DNA from: Neckera pumila | Taxonomy: Eukaryota; Streptophyta; Bryopsida; Hypnales; Neckeraceae | Assembly: GCA_963969595.1 (NCBI GenBank) | Contig: OZ018408.1 | Location: forward strand, 18,287,823 to 18,351,822 | DNA: 64,000 bases | Direction of reading: 5' to 3' | In this document: positions 45,773 through 58,700 of the stretch, one piece after another | How the letters are laid out: the number at the start of each line of letters is the position of its first letter | Position numbering within the stretch: the first letter of the stretch is position 1 | Made by a program: the position numbers and the translations under genes | The notes under the pieces: model-generated | The model's input: the letters and a program-made list of their open reading frames with translations, nothing else | Database searches by the model: none | What the model was told of the DNA's origin: nothing

Positions 45773-48700
45773 CTAAGCTGTGCTAGAACTGTCTTCATTA
45801 TTTGACATTTGGGAATCGGACTCAAAAGCGTAGTCATCTACAAATTGAAGAACACGGGGATCTATTAAGTGAGCCCTAGATCTTGGCCTTGAGTTTCTAC
45901 TGACATAAACCTGGGCAACCTTCTCCGCGTGTACAGGAAGCTCAAAGGATTTTGGGGGGCTATGAAAGAAACGTGGATTTCCAAAAAATGGGAGATTTGT
46001 CAAGGTCTTCACTTCCTGGACATGCCTACAAAACCATGGAAGCACATGTCAGATTGCAATACTTCACATTGAGAATGGGCCCGAACAGTACAAGATTAAG
46101 GGAGAAATTACTTACTGAATCAAGATGTAGGAACAATATGCTGCATCGGTACTTCCTCATCGTCTAGCTCCATAATGGCAGTAGACATGTTTGCTGCATC
46201 GGGCTGACAACTGGTAGCTGCGCGCATTCCTGGAGCAATGACTGCATAAAAAATAGCCTGGTCTAGTTCAAAGGCAAGAATATGTCGATGCATGGCCCTG
46301 CAAGCCCGCCTGCAAGCTTGAATGGTAGAACCTGTCATCATCCAAAATATGAATAATTGTAAGATTAAGATAAATAATAATGTACTCCTGATAGTTGATG
46401 AACTAAAAAAGAAAAGGAAGGACAGAATTACCAGTAGCAGCGGTATAGTCCACAATGACAAACCTTGGTTTTGAGCAGCCTTCCACTAGCATCTGCATAA
46501 ATTGGCGGCCTTTCTCTCGAGGTTCCCGCCACGGTATACTACCGTTCATGCTCACGTCCTCCTTGTTTGTAATATTTTGAAGGATGTCATCTTTTCCCAC
46601 AGTTACGCCCACTGCAAAGTGCAAGGGGACAAATTGGAACGAAAAATCCTTCTCAGTCTTGGGCCTGCATTCTTTCACCAATAGAGACATGGAAAATCAC
46701 ATAGTCTGCCCAAATAAAAGAGTGAGATTTAGTTAGCACTCAAAATTACAATGAAAGAGGTAGAGCCTAGAATAAGTAATTACCGTTTTGGATGGATCAG
46801 CCCGTGAGGTCAAGTGCAAGTGATTCATGCACAAATACGTGTCCAATATGCGGAAACGATAAGACTGCCAACATCCAAGCAGGTGGCTCCTATGCGGTGT
46901 AGAAGGGGCTGGGTACATGACAAGAAGCCCGCCGTTATTGTGCAAATATGCTTGTGCAAAATCAAATACCGGAATCAACAAGAGGTGTTGAATTTGTTCC
47001 ATTTTGGAATGGGGTTCGATGGAGCGGAGATGGTAGGCACGTGGAGCCCTTCCGGAACGTCAACTATAATCAAATCAACTGCGGACTAGGTGCTGAGCTT
47101 GCGGTTGAAGTAGCGGTCTTTGTCACTAGAATGCTGCACAATACATCAAATTCAGGACTGAGAAGAGAGATACGAACGAAATTTGTAGGTTAATGAAGTA
47201 GGCTCACTTTGTTTAAAGTACAAAGTATGTCAGCATATGAAGGACTTACCATGGCTGAAAAGGCAATGACATCGTCGAAGGCCTTCTGATTACTGGGAAG
47301 ATCACCCAATGACAAGTTCAGAATGCACTCGTCAATGTCCGGCACGAGATCAATGTTCTGATTGGTCGGCGTCAGTCCATGCACTAACCTCTCCTGAGTC
47401 AAGGAGAATCCGCTAGAGGTGTCTTTCACCTTGGCTGCATTTGTTGCCGGTTCATCCACCGGGGTCTCCACCTTGCGTTTTGTGCCCTTCTTCTTAGCCT
47501 TCTCTTGCTCCTTCACTGCCTTAGCAGCGACCCTCTTATTCTTTGTCTCTTCAGTCTTCTTCTTTGCTTCCTCTCATTTCTCCTCTTTCTTTTTGTCGGC
47601 TGCCTCCCGCTTTGCAATGGCTTTGGCCCGCGCCTCCGCATTAAGATCAGCAAATTCATCTAACTCTGGACCAACACCAGTGGACTCCTTCAATGACTTC
47701 AAAAGCGCCTCCTCTTTCGGAGGAGTAGTACTGAAATTGCACTCCAGATACCATGGGCATGCCCGCAAATGAGGAGTGGTCTACTTCTGCAGTTGTGCTA
47801 AAGAGAACATACAGTCCGGGGACAATGGTGCCAACCACGTCGTGAGAAATGGAGGCAAATCAGCCTTTTCAATTGCCTTCTTCGCATATAACTCCAACTT
47901 GAAATACCTACAAACAAGAAATGACCAGAAGAAGTAACAATATGAGATACCTTGATATTATAGTAATGAAGCTGATGTGAACTACCTGTCTATGGTACGT
48001 CAACGAGATAGAACAAGGAAGTGAATCCAGTTTCAAAAGAACAAACAGTTGCGTATTCAAAACAGACAGGAAAATATATTAGGTTGGCGGTCTATATGTA
48101 GTCTTGGGCCCGAGACACCAATCTAGAGAGGTCATGTTATGCATAACATCCAGGTTGAGCCCTCTAAAGTAACGAAATTGCGAATGGAAAAATAGATTTG
48201 TGGAGCCAATGACTATGACCTTAGACGGTTTAGTGAGGTCTCATGAAACCATGAGAGGTAATTGTACGATTCGTCTCATGAATGTCTATCAAGTAATCCT
48301 TGATGACATATGTCCGTAATTGAAATAAAGTGAAGAAGGGCTATGTTGAATATACTCGCAATTGAGTTAATTGTACTTGTAGATCAGGCTCTTCACAGCC
48401 CCTTGGGATCCTCTGAAGTCCTTAAACACTTTCAATTTCTTGTATGGATCAGCTCCTTTGAATATCCACGTATACGCCTGGTCCCAAAGCTTCATTCTCC
48501 AATCTTTTAAGTACTCTTGTAGTGACTGAGGCTCTGAAGGAACAGTCATATTGATTGGGATATTGTTAGCACAAACAATAGATTCAAATATCTCCGTGGC
48601 GTTTTCCTCCAGCTACGCATACAATTGTCGAAGACTGTTAGGTCTATGGAACTCTAAATCATAATTATCATCAGAAAATGAGGATTCAACTATTCAATTG

Positions 48701-50787
48701 CAAAGGGAAGTATAGAAGTCCTTACCCCTACATACCAACAGGCCTTCACAAGGAATAGCAATAGTTTGTCCTCATTAATAGGTTGCGGAAGAAATTGGCA
48801 TGCCTCTCGAGTCGGACCAGAAGTGTTCATCCACCTGAGCTATTTAACCTTCGAAGCTGGACTTGCTACTGCCGTTGAAATCATCTGGAGCTTCTCCAGA
48901 GTTAACTCTAGAACTGCAAACAAACTCCAATGCCTCTCGATCTGCAATTCATCGTATAGACACAATACATATAGTATTTTAAAAGAAAACAAGTAATAAC
49001 AGATATACCAAAATCAGGTTTCATACCTCCTTTATAAACTCATGTCTATGCTTTAGATATGCTATCGACACTATCTTCAAAATTTTCTTGCGATAATTTG
49101 CAGTGGACTCCTTAATGGAGGTCCTCATTGTCTTCACAACACCTTCTGGAGTCACATCTTCGCTAGGAGTGTCCTCCTTGTATTTACAAACTGTATCTTC
49201 GGAGGCAGCAGAAATCTCTTGCTGTCAACAACTGCAGTATTAGACTTCAATTCTGAGAGAGCATGAGAAAGAAATAGTCTCAAAAAACATAATACCACAG
49301 GAAAGACAAGGCATTGAATACTACCTTGAAGATAAATGAGGTGAAGACCTCAAGAGGCATGGAGTACCATTTACTTTGTGTACTCTGTTTGCAGGTGTTC
49401 ACCTCATTGGTACTAAAGAGCTCATTGAACCTCTCGATCTCCATGACCCCATACTTCTGAACTTAGTAAAGTGTATGCATGAGGTTTGTCTTGACATGCA
49501 AATTCTCGGTGTGCTTGCAATGAGAAGTCATTCAAAAATGAGAATTTCGAGAATGTACAAGATGTTTTCACTATGGTAAACTCATGCTTCAACAAAATCG
49601 GCATAAAAGGAAACAAGGATATCTTACTTGTTAATGTTGTGCATTGCCTGCATCGCAACACCTATGCGGTTTTGTGTATCGAGGACAATGGAGTCCACGC
49701 AAATGTGCCAGGCCCTCTTGGTATTATGAAGTCACTGGATGTGGTTCATCCACACAATATGTCTGTGATTTCCATCACAGACATAAAAACTTGTAGTCAA
49801 AAAGTGCTTAAGTATTGTTTGCGACTTCAACTTCAAATTGAATTGGTTATTCACCGAGTTCTACAGAGGTCCCCATTCCAGTTTCTCTGCATCTGAGAAA
49901 GCTGTAGTCTGGCCTTCCTCGTCTGAAACGGAAACATAAAAAACTCGTGCTCCCTCCTCGTAGCCTTGGTTGAACTCGTTTTGAGCAAGGTTAGGTTACA
50001 AGAAAGGGTTGGTCGAACCATTAGCATTGGCACCAGCCTACAGAGAGGGATATGCATACGGAAAAGTTCCAATGTTGTTAACCTCAAGCTGGATATAATT
50101 GAGATGGTATCAATTATCTAGGATCGCCTGATGTCGTCCTCCATATATCCTCTAGGAACACCAGAAATGTTATCCTCCCCACCCTCGTCTAAGTCCTCAT
50201 CAGACACAGTATCCGGGTGCTCTCTTTGATCGATCATTGTAGACGTTGTTGGGTCATCAACATTCTGCAATATAACAAATATTTTTATCAGAACAAGTTA
50301 CAACCAAATCTGAACAAAACTCTGCAATGTGATTTATATGAATGCATAGTAGGGTGTCAAACATATTGGATTTACAGAACACGACACTTAAGGTCAATGA
50401 TTCAAATCATAAGTCCCCTCGGGGAATATTTGAGCATTCTCATAATGCACAAACACATCTCTCTCAGAGAGGTCTATAGTGTCCACATCAATAAATGAGA
50501 ATATCATCATCTGGATCAAATCCAGATGTGACTTCCGCGTTCTCATGGTCACATGTGCAATACTCTGCTGATGATAACGACTCGTTCAAATCCAGAACTC
50601 TCTCATTTGACCCTACTGAAGTGCAACAGAAAAGTGGTGGAGGAAAAAAACCCTCTCTATATATATCATCCATAGCTAGGTCTATATCCCGGATTAAGCC
50701 ATTGAGGCTCACCCCTGGCCTATGCGCGGGGACTTCTGGTAGTGCGTCGGGTGGAACATCTGCAACGACAATGACATTTGCGCCCAT
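45773..50787 (-). pseudogene. ParB-like domain plus amino-methyltransferase-like gene, multi-exon, degenerate
   Basis: Minus strand; approximate coding blocks in order: 50,787-50,488 (ATG start, 'MGANVIVVADVPPDALPEV', acidic end); 50,250-50,100 (acidic); 49,960-49,630 ('SFYVCDGNHRHIVWMNHI', ending at a GTAAGA donor); 49,450-49,325; 49,220-49,027; 48,945-48,730; 48,680-48,367 ('DWRMKLWDQAYTWIFKGAD'); 47,780-47,249 (Lys/Glu-rich); 47,130-46,787 ('DLIIVDVPEGLHVPTI' then 'GGLLVMYPAPS'); 46,690-46,431 ('PRFVIVDYTAATG'); 46,331-46,120 ('RAMHRHILAFELDQAIFYAV'); 46,025-45,773. DGNHR resembles the ParB-like nucleotide-binding box. DVPEG followed later by the glycine-rich loop and its 'LAFELD' strand matches the order motif IV then motif I of beta-class amino-methyltransferases; the catalytic DPPY is altered to DVPE. 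Most boundaries are canonical splice sites, but in-frame stops (for example 47,574, 48,85x) and a frameshift near 47,000 make it a pseudogene here. Family assignment is inference. Confidence 0.5.
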
Positions 50788-51022
50788 GGCCTGGTCGGGA
50801 TTCTATGCAGATCCAAGAGGAAAAACAAATGGTTGTACCTGCCATTTAACATATCAAACGAGTAGTTAGATTATGGAATATTGAGATTTGGAGAAGATCA
50901 GGCAAACATGAAGTATCTAGAATAAATCTCATAGTGACGAGACTGAGACATAAACCTCGCATTGAGTCCAACCAAGGCCATATACGGTGAAAAGTATACA
51001 TACCCTTGTATCTATCAGTTGC

Positions 51023-52168
51023 AGTCTTGGTACCGAGACTACCATTACTGATCTCCAATGTGGAGAACTTCTCGGACTCCTTAGGATGATGGTGAGGTAA
51101 CTACATCCATAAATCAGATATCCCTTCCTAGAACCAATAACAAGGTAAACAGATATGCACTGCCGGAACTATCACATTAGTCTCTTGAGACCGCGATGTT
51201 GTTCCAATAGGCTGTGTCATCTGAAGTTTAATCCCATTTCTCCAAAAGACGGACCTCATGAACACCTGAGTTCTATCTATGAGTATGCATAAACCGTCTC
51301 CTTCATTCCTTGTCTTGTGACCGAGACCTAATCCTAGACTATCCTGCTATGCAAAAGATTTTGAGACATTCTTGACTCCATAATCGGACCATCTAGGACT
51401 TATGAACTTCATTATAAATGCATGCCTATTTCCGGGCCACAGCAATGATGAGAGTTGCTAATTGACTCATTCTTATAGTGACAGTTACCATGTCCTCTCT
51501 ACACGGACTATCAATTTGTCGCAGAGATAACCTTTAAATTGCTTGAGCCCTCATAAATTTTTCATACACAATAACGGTGACTTTCTAGTCTCGGGACCGA
51601 GACTTCACTCTTGTGTTCCTGGCTATGCAATGACATAGTAGAATCTTAGGTTTAGGATCACAATTTCACGTCAAAACAAAACCATTAATTCGCAAGGAAA
51701 CATATTGTATGCATACATAGGCCGTAGCACTATAAGGTCTCGGCACCAAGACACTAGTTGAAGCTGCTTCGGTAATTGCAATTCCCGATCTTCTATATTG
51801 ACCGGGAATTTTTGGGGTGTCATTCGGGGGATCAAGTTTAGTGGTCCCGGAAGCACATTTGCATAACCTGGACAGTAAATTCGACTCATTCATAGAGTGA
51901 CAACTCTAATAAGAGGTCTATATGGAAATCTTTCGTCTGGACTGAGCAAACTAACACAGTGATCACCCCAAGAACCTTCTTAGCCCTTCTTTGATCTAAC
52001 ATCCTATGCATACACTGTAATGGTGACTTACTAGTCTCGGGACCGAGACTACATTCTTGTGTTCCTGGCTATGCAAAAGCAAACTAGCATCTTCAAATTT
52101 AGCAGGACCATTGATACAAAATGTATGCATATTGGTGGACGTCTGTCTCTAAGTCTCGGTACCAAGAC
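51023..52168. repeat. Array of palindromic TCTCGG/CCGAGA boxes, two tandem units
   Basis: Palindromic boxes of the form AGTCTCGGNACCNAGACT recur at 51,023-51,040, 51,312-51,327, 51,587-51,604, 51,736-51,752, 52,033-52,050 and 52,152-52,168; weaker versions follow at about 52,313, 52,553 and 52,922, and one lies far off at 45,416-45,433. The boxes at 51,587 and 52,033 belong to a direct duplication with a 446-bp period ('tcttgtgttcctggctatgc' after each; 'acactagttg' after the 51,736 and 52,152 boxes). They lie upstream of the methyltransferase-like gene and may be transposase- or regulator-binding sites; that is inference. Confidence 0.65.
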
Positions 52169-52169
52169 A

Positions 52170-53497
52170 CTAGTTGGAGCTGTTATAACGATTGCACTTC
52201 CCAATTTTGTATACTGAATGAGGATTGTTTGGGTGTTATTCGAAGAGTTCAGAGTTTGGAATGTTTAGAGTTCTTTGAACCAAGTATGTATAACCTGGAT
52301 GGCAACAGAGGCAGTCTCAGCCCCAAGAGTCAATATTGGACAGTGGGTCCTAACAATCATTTTGCTAATGCTTTAATACGCGACAGCAAAATTTGACGAC
52401 AAGAAATCCAAATATCGCAGGCAATCCTATTCCATTTCTGTACCAAGGCTAAGAGACAAAGTTTGTCCATGGGTGAATTATCACTTAATAATATCATTCC
52501 TATACATATAAACGACAGAATCCTTGTATAGACAGGAAGCTTGTTGAGCCTATCTCGGCCCCAAAACAAAGTTTTCAAGTGCAACATGCTAATGCTGTCA
52601 ATCTGTTTTTCAGATTCACTAGCCACACAGGGAACCAAGAACCGGTCTAAATCCTAATACATCATGTCTCCAATTTGTCCCTTCTGCCAAACTTGATATT
52701 ATTGTTGACAATTTTGAACTAGTTTCCTTGCTCTTAATCCGAGACATACTAAAGGATGATCAATGTTAGAGCTCTTTATGTCCAGTTTCTACCATGGCCA
52801 ACCTATGTGTTACATTGAGTTTCCAGTAGAGTCCTTTCCTAAACTTAGGCAAACTGAGATCCCTTCAAACCTCTCAAAAATTTACTGCTTGACTGTATGC
52901 ATATCCTCCATGCATACAATGCTATCTCGATCCCGATACAAGGTTTTGCAGCGTCACACTTTGGAAGCACTGAATCGACTCAAATGGGCTGGAATCTAAT
53001 TGCCCCCTCAAAATGCAGGACCTGACGTTGATGTGTCCAAAAACTACTGACTTTGTATTGCTCCGCAATAGGGAACTATTGGTTCTACAATCAAACTCTA
53101 AACAAATAAACCTCAATAGTTTCTACGAACGGCACCCCAGATCAATTTTGTTAAGTATGTTCCATCTCGTTATCCAAGTTCTTGCGTACATGAAGAGAAA
53201 ACCATTACCACCACAACCTAAAACTCACACTTGTCGTAAAGCATCGACACGTTAGTCTCCAGATGAAGTGAAGCCTGAAATCAGGTTAACGCTAATAATT
53301 TGAGTGCGACACCGGCCACAAGGAGACAATCGAAGACAGTGTTAGCTACTTCATCGCAATACTTGTTTCATATTTGCATTATCATCGCACAGATATCTAT
53401 GGTCAAAACAAATTATAACCTTGGGGTCTAAACCTGCTAGGCTTGCCGCATTCGAATGACAACGGAGTTGATCAAGGTGTCAAGGCCACGGAGAGCA
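52170..53497. other. Upstream region of the minus-strand gene, no clear exon
   Basis: Short frames on both strands (for example 52,357-52,638 minus) lack recognisable motifs. Diverged box copies continue to about 52.93 kb. Composition stays moderate, consistent with belonging to the composite element. Confidence 0.35.
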
Positions 53498-53752
53498 TTA
53501 CGGTATACCATTCATTGGGTTCCAGAGCAAAGCGCAGACTTTACAACCAGGAAACCGCATCCCTACAACCAACGAGACGACGAATGTTGTGAATTTTACC
53601 TCTATCATTTCTGGATCTGCTCCATTGGCTTGTGCTTCGCATTCTGGCTCTCCCGGTTGTCCGCGGCGTGGCCATAGATTGCGCGACATCTCCAACCCTT
53701 TTGCAATCCCCAATACCAAGTTCCGAATTTTCCCAACCCAATGGCTAAGCAT
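53498..53752 (-). other. Possible first exon of the minus-strand gene
   Basis: Minus-strand ATG at 53,752 (or a later one reading 'MSRNLWPRRGQPGEPECEA') opens a frame in locally GC-rich sequence and reaches 'NGADPEMIE' followed by GTAAAATTC, a plausible donor near 53,600. It would be divergent from the MULE gene, whose start is about 2 kb away. Nothing proves it is joined to the exon at 50.8 kb. Confidence 0.25.
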
Positions 53753-55569
53753 TCATCAGACGGAGGCAACAGGCAGTGTGAAAAGAAAATACGAAGAGAA
53801 AGGGCGGCGGCGGCATTCTTTTCGCGATATAAAAGTGAAGACGAGAATAGGTTTGGCTTCTGGCTATGTTTGGTTTTCGGTGGCTCGAGTGAGGTCCCGT
53901 TTGGTTAGGGTCGGGTTCGGTCAGGGTCTAGTCCAGGTGGGTGGCAAGGTGGGGTGCTTCGTGCCTTGGACGGGGTTTGACTGAATAAGGCGTGCCTGGT
54001 TTGGGGAAGGCTGGGATGTGTCTACTTCAGGTGGGTCTTCAATGGTCTTGGTGGATCTCTGATTCTATTCTCCCACAAAATCATTCATGCGCATAATGCT
54101 TAGGGTTATAAATCCCAGAATGCCCAAGGTTTCATTTTAGGGTTTAGGATTTTTTCTCTTACTTGAACGACATGCCAGTATTCTGATTTGTTGTATTGGT
54201 TTGTTTTGATTTGTAACCATCCATATTCAAGCTAGACATGTAAGAGATCCCATAGGAATGAATACATAATTATATCACTTATGGAGCTAAAGATTTTAAT
54301 TATTGACCTTGAGGATTGTAAAACTGGAAAATGGATGCATGGTCTTTGTACCCTTGTTGCACATGTCAATTCTAATAGGTTAATGAGCATGTAATTCAAA
54401 GGTAAAGAGCCTAATTTGTATATCATCAACCAACTTGCGGCTTCTCATAATGAACTCTCTAGCTTTTTGAAATGAATTATGGACGTAATCGTTCCTCCAA
54501 CATCCATTGCATTTAAGGCTCATTTTCAAAAGCATTCAACACTACAAGAAATCATGATTGCGCTAGATATCCTTGTATAAAATCATGAATAGATAAATCA
54601 CTATCATATACTCTCGATATCGGATATTCAATACTCAAACTAGGCTTCATGAAGAACATTCTAAAGATATCACCTATTAGAAGAATTAATTTGGTTAGAT
54701 TCTGCACAGACCACACTTGGGTGCCTCGGGCATTAAGTGGTTAATATGCTTCTATAGTGGGAAATCGCCTCCATAATTAACCATACAAATTCTTGAAATT
54801 CACCATGAAATTGACATATTGGATTCAGTAGATCTTATTCTTACATCTGACATGTCAATAATATGGTTCACATCCGCCATTTGAAGACGCTATCCACTTT
54901 ATTGTCTATATATTTTTAGGAGATATTTAACATGATTACTACTGCTATCGCAATCTTTAAGCCAAAATTAACTAGTAAATTCCCTCTTGGATACCCAATG
55001 TTGTTTACTAATTTAGAATAATGATTCCTTTAGATGGAATTAGAATTAAATATGAAATTTCAAAGTGCTTATTACTCGATGTCCTGGAGTCAGCCTCCAT
55101 TTATAAAGCCATAAGGTAACTGCACCTTAAATCGCACAGTTAAGCAATTCAGCATGGTTTTCACTATTATATTGGAAAACAAATTGTGAGGTCTCATTGG
55201 TAGTCAAAACAGGATTCTAGATTCTCTTAGAATGCATTTTCTGGGCACCATGTGAATAAACTACGAATTTTTCAAAGTGCTGAAAATAGGTGCACCTAAA
55301 AGCGATCATAGAGTCATATGAATAGTGGGAGTACATTTTAGACAAGAATATCTATTGTGCAATTTTAGGTGTAGTTACTTTATTTACTGAAACTTCTCTA
55401 TAAAGTTAATGTAAATTACAATGTGACGGCTACCTTCGATTTCTGTTGAATCTGACATATATTGTTACCACTGTTGCATAAACGTAGCCGTCACTCTAAA
55501 TGAAAAACCAATTTGAATGCGCAATTGGTTAGAACATAGTATATCGCATGTAAGCTGGACTCACCATCC
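53753..55569. other. Intergenic region between the two divergent element genes
   Basis: GC-rich at first (53.75-54.05 kb, with 'ggcggcggc' and 'cgatataaaag'), then AT-rich. A copy of the dispersed repeat seen at 6.3 and 32.9 kb begins at 55,141. A telo-box-like 'ttagggtttagg' lies near 54,137. A bidirectional promoter could lie here but cannot be fixed. Confidence 0.35.
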
Positions 55570-55770
55570 TTGCATGCGTTTTTTGTATTTGCTGATCGTT
55601 GTTCTCCATCATCATCATTCTATAGTTTGTGTATTTGCTGTTCTCCATCATCATCATTCTGTAGTTCGTGGTCGGCCTTTGAATCTGAATTAGCAAATTT
55701 GGGTAGATTTCATGTAGATCACACCGTTATAGATTTTGATTACATTTCTTTCAACTTGTGATTGATCACC

Positions 55771-58700
55771 ATGGTAGACTTAGAGGATACGATATTGGTC
55801 AATGCTTTTGGCGATGAGGTTCCAATAGTTTTCCTTGCGAGTCACGACAGACTTGCCATCGTCAGTGCTTCTAGATTGAGTTTAAGGTTTCATCTCAAGG
55901 TTGAGTCAATTCACGTTGATGAAGACATATATGACGTCAACACTAGGTGCATCACCCACAGTATAGGACAAGTCCCTGCTTCAGATGGTGTCGACAGATT
56001 TTGGCATTTGAAGCCCGGAAAGCTCAGGGCGTATGGAGTACCCAAAACCTTTTTGGCGACTTCTTCTGATGCGGTGACACAACATCGATCTTTGTCATCG
56101 TCGTTTCAAACCCCTCCGTTGACTTGTGTCAAGAGCGAGGCGCGTCCTGATCATATCACCATTCTCAGCGATGATATTGATAGTGATCTTCCTCAGGTTG
56201 ATAGGAACATGGACACTCTTTCTCAGTCCATTTTACCAAGCCCTTCTTACCGGACACCTGAGGTGACCTGCACTAGATCTGCAATTTCGGCATCATAAGT
56301 TTCCATCGTGGATTGTTTGAAGGGACTTCAAAAGTTGAAAGGATGTAGAAATGTATTGTCAAAACTCGATTACAATGCTATTCCCATTGAGAGAGTCCAT
56401 GCACTGCCTCCACAATTCAATGGAAATGTTATATTTGAATTGTTAGCACTACAGTCTTACCCTGCTCAATCTGAAGCGAAGACCATGATTGGTATGGATA
56501 GGCGTTGTGGTGGTCACGTCTGGTCTAAGATGGTGACAACAAATATATCCAACCCTATAGGATTGTCGTTCTGCATAGCTTGTTGTCTAGGTCATATTTA
56601 TTGTATGAATTTGTCGTGTGAATTTTTTAGTTGTGTGCACTGAACCTAAGCCTTCAATGAAACGGAATGGGAAGGATTGTCACCTAATCCAATAGATGTT
56701 GGCAACATCCACCCTCCCGGCTCATCTCTGGTGTGTAAAATCTGCAAGCAACCTCCATCGTGTATTGCGAGGTGTAGTGTGAAGGTCTATTACGTGATTG
56801 CAAACAAATTGCGTACTTGTGCATTTGTTCATCTTGGCACTCATGCACACCCGGTGAAGGATGGAGAATTCCACGACATGAAGGACAGAACTCGTACTCT
56901 CATTGGAGAACAGATGGAGAGAACATTGAGTGGCACGAACTCCTCAATTGTCATGGAGGCTACAAAAGAACTTTTGGGCGAACTCATTCTGCGCTCGGAT
57001 GGAGTGACCAAGACTCTTGACTTTGACAAACTCATCCGAGTGCTGGACAAGTGCAAGTACTTCAGCTCTCTGAGTATTCGAAACGAGGTAACATCCTTCA
57101 AATATTTGCGGAAGTTTGGAGTGATTGACAGCATTACCAAGTTGAGGCGGTCAAGCACGTGGGCATTTGTCCAGGAGAGTAAATTCCCAGGACAAGGGAC
57201 GGATAAGGACAAAGTTTTTGTTTTCAAAATGTCGGAAGTAGGACCTGGAAGTGGAGTTGACCTAGTCAAGCGAATGCAAAGTAGAGGGGACCTTCAGTAC
57301 GTGCGGATAATGTTTGACCATGTCAAACGCGTGAAGGAGTGGACAACCATGGTTTGTCATGTATACGACTTCGTGTACTGTCGCGTAATGACTATCGCTG
57401 TCTGCGACATGCAATCTAAAGATTATGCGGCTCAACTTCTATTTTGGAACAATCTGAACTCTGTTGTTGGCCGACATGGAGTAGACAAACCTTAGTTCAA
57501 GGGATTCATGGCAGATAGTACACAAGCAAATTGGAATGCTATGCGGACAATCTATGGATCCGGGGACATCAGCATACCTATGGAAGATCGCAAAAGAACA
57601 TGTCTCTTTCATTGGACTCAATCTATAGAAAAACATACCAGGACTCACATTCATGGGGACTTGCAAGATCAACATCGTCTGCTTTGTAAACAATACAAGA
57701 ACGCCAAGACTTCTGAAGAGTCTGAAACTCAATACCTTGCTATAAAAGTCTGGTGGTCATCATCAGGGGCTACCACGGGCTCAGATCTGCATAGTTTGGA
57801 GCTATGGCTTTCTTTCTGGCATTTTTGGTATCGTCAATGGGGCGGATTCATGCAACTTGTAAGTCCTTCTCTTCCTCCTTATCTTTTGCAAATGGTCTCA
57901 AGTTTCCGTATTTGTATGATTTTCCGAATGCCCATATTTCTTTTTATGTAATTATTTGAAATTTGTAATGCGCCCAATCTCAATCAATGGCTTTGGGACG
58001 TAATAGACCCTCTTGGACACGAATAGGATTTATTGGGTGAACACGCTATTAGAACTTCAATCATTTTCAAGAACTAGTTTATTGGCTTCGTTAGGGAGTA
58101 TATTGTGAATGATTCATGGCGATGAGCCCTAGAACAGCACTTACGCGCCCGATAGGGATATTAGCTTGGACTTGATCTTTGAAATTTTTCAACTTTTGCG
58201 AGGACGATGGTCATTTGAGTTATGCATGGCGCTTAGGGAGCCAAACAGAGACATGGGTTGGCGGTCGATCCGTCTTAGACTTTTTCTTTTCTTAAGCACA
58301 CAATACTGATGCTTCATGCTTGGCAATGGTACACTCAGGGACCCTCTGTGTACCGTTTAGAGTGTCTATATAGGCTCTTTCTTGGACTTTTTTTTAATTG
58401 TGCTTCATAGTGATGCGTATTCATTGTACAGCACCATTGCTATTTCTTCATTGCAATAAATCTCAAGAATAACTTCTGAGTACATCTATGTTTGCTGAGA
58501 CTTGATTGTGGTGTAATGACCAAATTTTGCCAGGATCTCAGCGACTCTAAGCTAGCAGAAATGCCATCTTACAACCTCGCTAAGATAGTACATAACAAGT
58601 GGCTTCAACAATCGGAGGAACGATCTATACATCGCCACGGGAGAAGATTTTGTCAGAGCGTTTATACAGATGGTTAGGTATTACCAAAATTTGAAAGGAA

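Noticed and set aside
48510..48530. TCTTGTAGTG, another CACTA-like end
   Set aside because: It falls inside an exon-like block of the minus-strand gene and reads as ordinary coding sequence there.
49759..49782. Perfect 10-bp inverted repeat with 4-bp spacer (tgtctgtgat...atcacagaca)
   Set aside because: It is the coding sequence of the DGNHR box and its flanks; the symmetry can be explained by the codons.
54540..54553. CACTACAAGAAAT, a classical left CACTA terminus
   Set aside because: No matching TTTCTTGTAGTG end with a 3-bp duplication was found to its right inside the window.
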